A stretch of DNA of 7,198 bases. Source: Acidobacteriota bacterium (lineage in GTDB: Bacteria; Acidobacteriota; Terriglobia; Terriglobales; Acidobacteriaceae). This document shows, in pieces, positions 1 to 5,570 of this stretch. Positions within the stretch are counted from its first letter, which is position 1; the number at the start of each line of letters is the position of its first letter. The notes under the pieces were generated by a model. That model was not told the origin of the DNA. It worked only from the letters and a program-made list of their open reading frames with translations, and searched no databases. A program made the position numbers and the translations under genes. Where the stretch lies: NCBI GenBank assembly GCA_021781255.1, contig JAJXXG010001195.1, positions 4,326 through 11,523 of the forward strand. The letters are read 5' to 3'.

Positions 1-932
1 CCGGGTCCCGCGCTGTAGATGTTGCCCTCTCGGTCCACCTTCATGCCGTCGGGTCCGCCGATGCGCTTGTCTCCCGTGGCGTCGCAAATCACCTTGCCAT
101 CCGCAAGTTTTCCGTCCGGCAGCACGCGATAACGCAGCCACTGCTTCTTCGGTTCCGAGTTGTCCACGTAGAGATACTTCTCGTCCGGCGAGAATGCAAT
201 CCCGTTCGGCCGCGGCAAATTGGTCACCAGCAGTTCCAGGTCTTTGCGGTCGGGCGGTGCGCCCTGCTTTTGCGCAGCCGCATGCGGAATCCGGTAAACG
301 CCGTCCACCTTCAGTTCCTTCTTCGGGTCCTGGTCGCCCTGCGTCCGCAAGCCATACGGCGGGTCGGTAAAGTAAAGCGACCCGTCCGACTTATACACCA
401 GGTCATTCGGGCTGTTCAGCCGTTTTCCCTCGTAGCGGTCCGCAAGCACGGTCACTGTGCCATGCTGGTCAGGCGGCTGCAGTCGAAAGACGATGCGCCG
501 CGCGTGCCCGGCGACGGAAAGCCTGCCCATCGGGTCAATCGTCATGCCGTTCGAGCCCGGCTCCGGTCCACCATAGGGCCCGCTTCCCTGGTAGCCGCTC
601 GGATGCAGCACCACGGATACGCCCTTGCCCGGCGTCCACTTGCGAATGCTGTTGCCGGTAATGTCCGCAAAATACAATCCGCCGTTCGCCCACACCGGAC
701 CTTCAAGCCAGTGGAATCCAGTGGCCACGCGCTCCAGCACCGCGTGTGCCGGGATGATCTTGTTGATTGCCGGGTCCAGCCGGTCCACCTTCAACGGCTG
801 TGACCACGCGACGGTGGATGTGTTGTGCGCTGCCTGCTTCGGGGCCGCGGGTTTCGGTGAAGCTGCATAGCCCACGGTTGCCGCAAGGGAAGCCGTGGCA
901 AATGACATGCGAATGATTCGGGAAAGATTCAT
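1..932 (-). CDS. SMP-30/gluconolactonase-family protein, exported (3' end beyond window)
   Basis: The frame is open from an ATG at 932 to the left edge, giving 310 residues of an incomplete protein. The N-terminus looks like a Sec signal peptide: a basic start (MNLSRIIR), a hydrophobic stretch at about 9-22, then likely cleavage after GYA near residue 23, so the mature enzyme should be periplasmic. The rest is a six-bladed beta-propeller of the SMP-30/gluconolactonase/LRE type. The three family metal ligands are recognisable: Glu77 in WLEGPVW, Asn176 in NSPNDLV and Asp295 in GGPDGM. PRPNGIAFSPDEKYLYV (240-256) is another family signature. Members hydrolyse sugar lactones or related esters using a divalent metal; the substrate cannot be read from the sequence. 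An in-frame ATG at 908 is a weaker start because it would remove the basic n-region. No strong Shine-Dalgarno is visible. It lies 146 bp downstream of purU on the same strand. Confidence 0.88.
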   Translation of the reverse strand, partial: MNLSRIIRMSFATASLAATVGYAASPKPAAPKQAAHNTSTVAWSQPLKVDRLDPAINKIIPAHAVLERVATGFHWLEGPVWANGGLYFADITGNSIRKWTPGKGVSVVLHPSGYQGSGPYGGPEPGSNGMTIDPMGRLSVAGHARRIVFRLQPPDQHGTVTVLADRYEGKRLNSPNDLVYKSDGSLYFTDPPYGLRTQGDQDPKKELKVDGVYRIPHAAAQKQGAPPDRKDLELLVTNLPRPNGIAFSPDEKYLYVDNSEPKKQWLRYRVLPDGKLADGKVICDATGDKRIGGPDGMKVDREGNIYSAGP

Positions 933-1014
933 CACTGGACACTCTGAGGGTCGGCTGGGCAGCCGGAGTCAGCTCTCTCTGCGCGGTTGTGCGGCGCAAA
1001 AGTGAACCCGTCCA

Positions 1015-1043
1015 TCAGTATTCCTCGGGCCATGCTCTGTCAA
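1015..1043 (-). promoter_or_regulatory. candidate sigma-70-type promoter for the SMP-30 gene
   Basis: Read on the minus strand, a perfect TTGACA (1038-1043) is followed after 17 nt by TACTGA (1015-1020), a poor -10. The overlapping AATACT (1017-1022) matches the consensus better but leaves only a 15-nt spacer. Transcription would start roughly 75 nt before the ATG at 932. The -35 is convincing and the -10 is not, and no terminator separates purU from this gene, so read-through from purU is an alternative. Confidence 0.3.
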
Positions 1044-1078
1044 GGCAATCGCCTTCGCACAGTTCACGCGCTGCTCCG

Positions 1079-1945
1079 TCAGTCAAACACCACGGTCTTG
1101 TTCCCGTAGCACAGGATGCGCCGGTCCAGGTGCCACCGCACCGCGCGCGAAAGCACCAGACGCTCCAGGTCGCGTCCACGTGCCACAAGATCCTCCACCT
1201 GGTCGCGATGTGAGATGCGCGCCACGTCCTGCTCGATGATCGGCCCGTCGTCCAGCACCTCGGTTACATAATGGCTCGTCGCGCCAATCAGCTTCACGCC
1301 GCGCGCGTGCGCCGCATGGTAGGGGCGCGCTCCGGTAAAGGCCGGCAAAAACGAGTGGTGCACATTGATGATTGCGGTTCTGTACTGCGCCACGAACTCC
1401 GGAGAAAGAATCTGCATATACCGCGCCAGTACCACCAGCTCCACGCCGTGCTCTTCCAGCAGCTCCAGTTGCCGCGCCTCGGCTTCGCTGCGCGTTGCCG
1501 CCGTCACAGGAATATGCTCAAAGGCAATTCCATAAAATGCAGCGAGCGGCTCCACATCGCGATGATTCGACACAATCAGCGGAATATCGCAGTTCATCTC
1601 GCCTGAGCGCCAGCGGTGCAGCAGGTCAGCCATGCAGTGCAGATACTGCGAGCAGAACAATGCCACCCGCGGCCGCTCCGCACCGGCAATCAGCTTCCAG
1701 CGCATACCAAGCTCTTCGGCCATCGGCGCAAAAGCCAGCTTGAATCCCTCAAGGTCAAATGCAGCTTCGCCTGCTTTGCCGTCAAGCGCAAACTCCACGC
1801 GCATGAAAAACAGGCCCAGGTCGTGGTCTTCGTGCTGGTCCGCGTGCAGTATATTCGCACCGCGCTCATAAAGCAGCCCTGCCACGCGGGCCACCAGCCC
1901 CTTGCGGTCCGGGCAATCAATCAGCAGAACTGCCGAATTCTTCAT
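1079..1945 (-). CDS. purU: formyltetrahydrofolate deformylase PurU
   Basis: This 288-residue protein matches the usual PurU length and two-domain layout. PurU hydrolyses 10-formyl-tetrahydrofolate to formate and tetrahydrofolate in the cytoplasm, balancing the one-carbon pool and supplying formate for PurT-type purine synthesis. Residues about 5-85 form an ACT domain (LLIDCPDRKGLVARVAGLL), which separates PurU from PurN, as PurN lacks it. Residues about 92-288 are the formyltransferase fold, with VSNHRD (125-130), VVLARYMQILSPEF (171-184) and the catalytic segment NVHHSFLPAF (194-203). By comparison with PurN, the catalytic Asn-His-Asp triad corresponds to Asn194, His196 and Asp232 (in LDDGPI). 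The ATG at 1945 gives the expected N-terminus for the ACT domain; only a weak GGAAA-type ribosome site precedes it. It begins just after the terminator of the upstream signalling operon, so it probably has its own promoter, though I could not identify one. Confidence 0.95.
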   Translation of the reverse strand: MKNSAVLLIDCPDRKGLVARVAGLLYERGANILHADQHEDHDLGLFFMRVEFALDGKAGEAAFDLEGFKLAFAPMAEELGMRWKLIAGAERPRVALFCSQYLHCMADLLHRWRSGEMNCDIPLIVSNHRDVEPLAAFYGIAFEHIPVTAATRSEAEARQLELLEEHGVELVVLARYMQILSPEFVAQYRTAIINVHHSFLPAFTGARPYHAAHARGVKLIGATSHYVTEVLDDGPIIEQDVARISHRDQVEDLVARGRDLERLVLSRAVRWHLDRRILCYGNKTVVFD

Positions 1946-2012
1946 CTTGTTTCCAGCTTACGGCATTGCCGCCAGCCAGTTCATGCGGCCACGCGCGGCG
2001 TGCCCATCGCGC

Positions 2013-2044
2013 AAAAAAATAGGCCGGGGTTTGCAGCCCCGGCC
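2013..2044 (-). terminator. intrinsic terminator of the kinase/regulator operon
   Basis: On the minus strand an 8-bp perfect GC stem, GGCCGGGG (2037-2044) paired with CCCCGGCC (2022-2029) around a 7-nt loop, is followed by TA and seven T residues (2013-2019). It lies 27 bp past the stop of the 176-residue receiver-like gene and ends before purU. It fits a rho-independent terminator for the three-gene signalling unit. There is no matching T tract on the plus strand. Confidence 0.88.
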
Positions 2045-2070
2045 AAACGCGTGCAGAAGAAATGCAGTGC

Positions 2071-2601
2071 TCAAGACATCGAGTGCCCATCGCCAGGAAG
2101 CGGGGCATCCAGCTTGCGCCGAAGATTGCTTGCCAGCTCCGCAACCATGCGTAACTTTTCTGCCACCGGACTGGGCAGCTCGCGGTCGCTCAGCGCAAGT
2201 TGCGAGTGCAGCAGTAGGCCAGCCAGCGTGGACTTCAGCTCGGTTTCCATCTCCGCTACCGCCGCCCTCTGGGCCAGAGTCTGCTCACGCTGTCGGCGGT
2301 GCAATGCCGCACGCACCTCGCGGTTCAGCCGCGCCGCGCCGGAGAGGGCAAAGTTGATCTGGATGGGAATCGCCAGCCCCGCGCGTTCCCAGATGGCCTC
2401 GGCAGCCGCCGGGTCGCACTCGGCGATGGTTTCATCCACAACCACCGCCGCAAATTCCCTCCGCCGCAGTGCGGAGAGTGCGGCCTTGCGTCCGTTCGCC
2501 ACCTCCACGTTCATCTTCAGTTGCGTGCCCACGGTTTCGGCCAGGCTTTCGGCCCCTTCAATTCCGGTCACCATCAGCAGATTCATTGAGTGTTCTTTCA
2601 T
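2071..2601 (-). CDS. small receiver-like protein with a His-less kinase-dimerisation-like tail
   Basis: This 176-residue soluble protein is the last gene of the signalling operon. Residues about 7-102 have the alternating hydrophobic pattern of a response-regulator receiver. FAAVVVDETI (50-59) places Asp56 at the phospho-acceptor position. The acidic pair that normally follows strand 1 is missing (LLMVTGIEG, 8-16), and no clear equivalent of the conserved Lys is seen. Residues about 112-164 resemble the two-helix dimerisation domain of histidine kinases: TELKSTLAGLL (120-130) aligns with the H-box pattern HELRxPL, but the phospho-accepting His is Thr120 (codon ACC). No ATPase domain follows. 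It may be a non-enzymatic partner that docks to, titrates or modulates the kinase or the NtrC-like protein; this is inferred from context. Start 2601 has GGGGGA just upstream with a short spacer; the ATG at 2586 is an alternative. It lies 126 bp after the regulator gene. Confidence 0.75.
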   Translation of the reverse strand: MKEHSMNLLMVTGIEGAESLAETVGTQLKMNVEVANGRKAALSALRRREFAAVVVDETIAECDPAAAEAIWERAGLAIPIQINFALSGAARLNREVRAALHRRQREQTLAQRAAVAEMETELKSTLAGLLLHSQLALSDRELPSPVAEKLRMVAELASNLRRKLDAPLPGDGHSMS

Positions 2602-2727
2602 TTGTCCCCCGGTATTGCTTCTCTACATTCCCGGTTGTCATCTGCGTCCCGTTGCCGTCGCGCAAGCCTTCCAGTCCGCCCCCTTTGGCGACTCCGGCAT
2701 GCAATCGTTCCGCGCGGCAGGGGGCAA

Positions 2728-4182
2728 CTACTCGTCCAGCATTACGTCCTGGATTCCGTATTCCTTCAGCTTGCGATAGAGAGTGGTCTTGCCGATTCCC
2801 AGCAGCCGCGCCGCCTGCAGCTTGTCGCCGTTCAGCGCACGGATGGCTCCCAGAATGGCGTCTCGTTCCAGGTCAGCCAGCGGCTTCACCGGCTGCCCGC
2901 GTCCAGATTCGCCGTCGATCGTCGCAGCCTCGCGGTGGGCCGCCAGTCCCTGCTGCTGCAGTTGCGTAGGCAGGTCGCCCAGATGCAGCACCGGGCCGGA
3001 GGAAAGCGCACAGGCCCGCTCCACAGCGTTTTCCAGCTCGCGCACATTGCCCGGCCAGTCGTAGCGCATCATGGTGCGCAGCACCTCGTCGCCCAGCGTG
3101 AACTTCTGGCCGTGCTCCCGGCTGATGCGGTCCAGAAAGTGGGCTGCCAGCAGGGGAATATCTTCGCGCCGGTCGCGCAGCGCGGGCAGGCGCAGATTCA
3201 CCACATTCAGTCGGTAGAACAAGTCCTTGCGGAAGGTGCCTCGTTCCACCATCGCTGCCAGGTCACGGTTGGTTGCCGCCACAATCCGCGCTTTTATGGG
3301 CACGCGGTGTGTCGCGCCCACCGGCCGCACTTCCTTTTCCTGCAGGGCGCGCAGCAGCTTGGCCTGCAGTTCCAGGGAGAGCTCTCCAATCTCGTCCAGA
3401 AACACTGTTCCGCTCTCGGCTGAAACCAGCAGTCCATCCTTGGAACGATTGGCTCCCGTAAAGGCTCCCTTCACGTAGCCGAACAGCTCGCTCTCAATCA
3501 GCGTCGGCACCAGCGAGCCGCAATCCACCGGCAGAAACGGCTTCTGCGCATTCGGACCGTAAGCGTGAATCGTCCGCGCCACCAGCTCCTTGCCTGTGCC
3601 GCTCTCGCCCAGAATCAGAACCGGATGAGTGCTCTGTGCAACCTTTGAAAGGATGCGATAGAGCTTCTCCATCTCCGCGGAGCGGCCAATCATCGAGCCC
3701 AATCCCTGGCTCAGGCGCAGCCTTTCGCGCAGCTGCCGGGCCGCCGTGTCAATGGTGTGGCTTGAGGCGGCACGCTCCAGAACCGTGGAAAGCTCGTCCA
3801 CGGCAAAGGGCTTCGTCAGGTAGTCGCTGGCCCCGCAGCGCATCGCCTCCACTGCCGCGTTCACTGAGCTTGAGGCTGTCATCGCGATGACCGTGAGCTG
3901 CGGATAAAGCAGCTTTACCTCGGCAATCAGCTCCAGGCTGTGATGATTGTTGTAGGGCAGGTTCAGCAACAGGATGTCGGCCGCCTGCCCGCGCAGCAGC
4001 GTGCGCGCCTGGCTCAGCTCCGCCGTCGTCTCCACCACATATCCAAGGCTGGCCGCAATCTCACTGCAGGCCGAGCGCACCGCCGGGTCTGCATCCACCA
4101 CCAGCAGATGCAGTCGGATTGCCGGCTCCGTAAATTGAGGGCTTAACTCCATGGACCGTTCGTTCAGAGCTGTTTCGAGCAT
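2728..4182 (-). CDS. NtrC-family sigma-54-dependent activator with atypical receiver
   Basis: The 484-residue protein has the standard three-part NtrC layout. The receiver (about 24-138) keeps Asp30, Asp32, Thr102 and Lys124 (TKPF). Ala31 replaces one acidic-pocket residue, and Asn74 (codon AAC, in ILLLNLP) sits where the phospho-accepting Asp should be. The AAA+ domain (about 163-400) looks fully active: Walker A GESGTGKE (192-199), sigma-54 contact loop GAFTGA (239-244), Walker B VFLDE (260-264), arginine-finger segment FRKDLFYRL (317-325) and sensor II GNVRELEN (378-385). A Fis-type helix-turn-helix occupies about 440-476 (LQAARLLGIGKTTLYRKLKEYGI). It should hydrolyse ATP to open promoters bound by sigma-54 RNA polymerase, but its activation cannot rely on ordinary aspartyl phosphorylation. 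It lies 73 bp after the kinase gene; GAGG with an 8-nt spacer supports the ATG at 4182. Its target genes are unknown. Confidence 0.93.
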   Translation of the reverse strand: MLETALNERSMELSPQFTEPAIRLHLLVVDADPAVRSACSEIAASLGYVVETTAELSQARTLLRGQAADILLLNLPYNNHHSLELIAEVKLLYPQLTVIAMTASSSVNAAVEAMRCGASDYLTKPFAVDELSTVLERAASSHTIDTAARQLRERLRLSQGLGSMIGRSAEMEKLYRILSKVAQSTHPVLILGESGTGKELVARTIHAYGPNAQKPFLPVDCGSLVPTLIESELFGYVKGAFTGANRSKDGLLVSAESGTVFLDEIGELSLELQAKLLRALQEKEVRPVGATHRVPIKARIVAATNRDLAAMVERGTFRKDLFYRLNVVNLRLPALRDRREDIPLLAAHFLDRISREHGQKFTLGDEVLRTMMRYDWPGNVRELENAVERACALSSGPVLHLGDLPTQLQQQGLAAHREAATIDGESGRGQPVKPLADLERDAILGAIRALNGDKLQAARLLGIGKTTLYRKLKEYGIQDVMLDE

Positions 4183-4190
4183 TGTATTCG

Positions 4191-4194
4191 CCTC
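4191..4194 (-). promoter_or_regulatory. ribosome-binding site of the NtrC-like gene
   Basis: GAGG on the minus strand sits 8 nt before the ATG at 4182. The next in-frame ATG (4152) lacks a comparable site, so this favours the longer 484-residue form. Confidence 0.6.
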
Positions 4195-4255
4195 ATGTCT
4201 GATTCGATAACCTGCTGTTGTTGCGGCCGGTGATAGACCAGCATCTTTCCTGTCT

Positions 4256-5263
4256 CTAGCATTCCGGTACCGGCAGTTCCATCGTGAAGATTGCTCCCGC
4301 AGGAACTCGATTTCCGGCGCGGATCCGGCCGCCTGCTGCTTCCACGATGGCGCGTGTCACTGCGAGTCCCACACCGTGATGCCCGTGGTGGCCCATGCCT
4401 TCGTTTCTCCTTGTCGTGTAGCCCGCCTCGAAGATGGCTTCGAGAGAGTCTGCTGCGATTCCTGGACCTGTGTCTTCCACTCTCAGTGCGAGCACCCGTT
4501 CATGTGCTGGACCAATTCCGTTGAATTCGCGCTTGCAGTCGACATTCTCCGTGTCGCACTCCTCGCACAGGCGCAGTTGAATCCGTCCACCATGCGGCAT
4601 TGCCTCCACTGCGTTCTTCACCAGGTTCACCAGCACGCGGGTCAGGTCTTCGCCGGTCAGCCGCACGGGCAGCGCGCCGTCGCTGGTATTCACAGTCAAC
4701 TGAATGGAGGGTCCGGCCAGCGCCGCAAGCAGATCGCGGTTGGAGCGCACCTCGTCGGCCAGGTCCCGAATCGGGAGGGCCGGCAGGAGCGGCCAGCGAC
4801 CCAGGCTGGGAGTTTCGCCGGAAGAAATCTCAGGTCGACTTGCGTAGGACTCTTGCCTGGGAGTGACGATGCTCTTTTCGCCGTTCACTCTTGCACAGGT
4901 TCCCTTCATTACCGCAGCTCCCGGGTTTCTTGTGCCGAACCCGGAGGCTTCCAGGGAATGCAGCAGGGTAAGCCTCTCCACCAGTCGGCGGCTTGCAGCG
5001 GCCACAATCTTCAGCTCCCGCGCATAGTGCTGGAAGCGGGGGGATAGCACGCCGGGCTCTTCCAGCAACTCGCAATAAAGGCCCAGAGTCGTTCCCATAT
5101 TCCGGGCTTCATGCGCTAATTCCTCAAGGTCCGCCAACTCCTCAGGACCGTCAGCCTGTTCCCATTGCGCCAGAGGAGCCTCGCTAGGCCCATCAAGGCC
5201 TATCGCATCCAAGGACCCCATGTTTGGTCCCACCGTGTGACGCTCCTGCTCGAAATTCTGCAT
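4256..5263 (-). CDS. soluble NtrB-like sensor histidine kinase
   Basis: This 335-residue cytoplasmic histidine kinase has no transmembrane segment and no recognisable PAS or GAF sensor domain. After a roughly 40-residue variable N-terminus comes the dimerisation/phospho-acceptor domain (about 43-98), with H-box LAHEARN and His51. A poorly conserved linker (about 100-155) leads to the HATPase domain (about 160-335). The ATPase motifs are N-box LVNLVKNAVEAM (Asn213, Asn217), G1 DTGPGI (Asp264), F-box IFEAGYTT (277-284) and G2 HHGVGLA (295-301). The lid before G2 contains two HHG units in a row. I chose the ATG at 5263 because GGGAG lies 7 nt upstream; the same frame extends to a TTG at 5425, but that adds low-complexity sequence. 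The gene leads the three-gene unit, so the NtrC-like protein is its presumed partner, despite that protein's missing phospho-Asp. Confidence 0.92.
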   Translation of the reverse strand: MQNFEQERHTVGPNMGSLDAIGLDGPSEAPLAQWEQADGPEELADLEELAHEARNMGTTLGLYCELLEEPGVLSPRFQHYARELKIVAAASRRLVERLTLLHSLEASGFGTRNPGAAVMKGTCARVNGEKSIVTPRQESYASRPEISSGETPSLGRWPLLPALPIRDLADEVRSNRDLLAALAGPSIQLTVNTSDGALPVRLTGEDLTRVLVNLVKNAVEAMPHGGRIQLRLCEECDTENVDCKREFNGIGPAHERVLALRVEDTGPGIAADSLEAIFEAGYTTRRNEGMGHHGHHGVGLAVTRAIVEAAGGRIRAGNRVPAGAIFTMELPVPEC

Positions 5264-5270
5264 TCGTCCG

Positions 5271-5275
5271 CTCCC
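5271..5275 (-). promoter_or_regulatory. ribosome-binding site that sets the kinase start
   Basis: GGGAG on the minus strand is separated by 7 nt from the ATG at 5263. The upstream extension of the frame begins at a TTG (5425) and no comparable site was seen for it, so this site decides the start. Confidence 0.6.
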
Positions 5276-5298
5276 ATTGCCTGTCTTCTTGCCGATGC

Positions 5299-5316
5299 AT
5301 TCCCGTTTCCGGGAAT
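5299..5316 (-). other. GNRA-tetraloop hairpin in the kinase mRNA leader
   Basis: On the minus strand ATTCCCG and CGGGAAT form a perfect 7-bp stem closed by a GAAA loop, a stable GNRA tetraloop in RNA. It ends 35 nt before the kinase ATG and well clear of the GGGAG ribosome site. It could protect the 5' end of the message. As DNA the same sequence is an inverted repeat that a regulator could bind. Confidence 0.5.
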
Positions 5317-5356
5317 TGCTGCGGTGCTGTGTATGCAATCCGGTCCCTCTTCGGGT

Positions 5357-5380
5357 CAGTTCCGTTCCCAGTTCGGTTCC
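5357..5380. repeat. tandem 12-bp repeat upstream of the kinase gene
   Basis: Two abutting 12-mers, CAGTTCCGTTCC (5357-5368) and CAGTTCGGTTCC (5369-5380), differ at one base. The core TTCCGTTCCC of the first copy (5360-5369) recurs exactly at 5475-5484. Spaced repeated cores upstream of an activator operon could be binding sites; no regulator is identified. Confidence 0.55.
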
Positions 5381-5557
5381 TAAATCTGCACTCTTCCATA
5401 CACGTGAAGTGCCAAACTTGAACAACTGCTACAACTCGCTTGCTTGCAATGGGTTATGGAAGCAGCCTCCAGGTTTCCGTTCCCCCGGATTTTCCTGTGC
5501 GCAGTTCCAACTTGAAACTCCACTCGCAGTCTAGCCGCCCTCATCCCCGCAATTTAC

Positions 5558-5563
5558 AAGGAG
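5558..5563 (+). promoter_or_regulatory. strong Shine-Dalgarno AAGGAG before GTG 5571
   Basis: AAGGAG lies 7 nt upstream of a GTG at 5571. It is the best ribosome-binding site in the window, yet the frame it serves is not rph: the rph ATG is 100 nt further on and in another frame. Confidence 0.5.
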
Positions 5564-5570
5564 TTTTATC

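Noticed and set aside
270..803. Plus-strand open frame (177 codons) opposite the SMP-30 gene
   Set aside because: Antisense to a well-conserved beta-propeller gene; Arg/His/Val-rich composition and no domain.
952..965. Inverted repeat CGGCTG-GG-CAGCCG upstream of the SMP-30 start
   Set aside because: Short stem with essentially no loop and no T tract; probably chance in GC-rich DNA.
1037..1062. AAGGC/GCCTT stem with flanking CTGT/ACAG between purU and the SMP-30 gene, considered as a purU terminator
   Set aside because: Interrupted short stem with no T run on the minus strand; the segment overlaps the better-supported TTGACA element.
2678..2725. Inverted repeat GCCCCCT/AGGGGGC just after the NtrC-like gene stop
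   Set aside because: The loop is 34 nt and no T tract follows on the minus strand, so it is not a convincing terminator and the third gene is probably co-transcribed.
1616..2779. Long plus-strand open frame (387 codons) antisense to purU and the receiver-like gene
   Set aside because: It lies opposite two genes with clear domain content, has no recognisable motif, and has the Arg/Ser/Ala-rich composition expected from the reverse of GC-rich coding sequence.
4376..5047. Plus-strand open frame (223 codons) opposite the kinase gene
   Set aside because: Shadow of the HATPase and dimerisation coding sequence; no motif and no ribosome site.
5264..5425. 54-residue N-terminal extension of the kinase to a TTG at 5425
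   Set aside because: The added residues include the repetitive GTELGTEL and basic low-complexity sequence encoded by the tandem repeats. The ATG at 5263 has a good GGGAG site.
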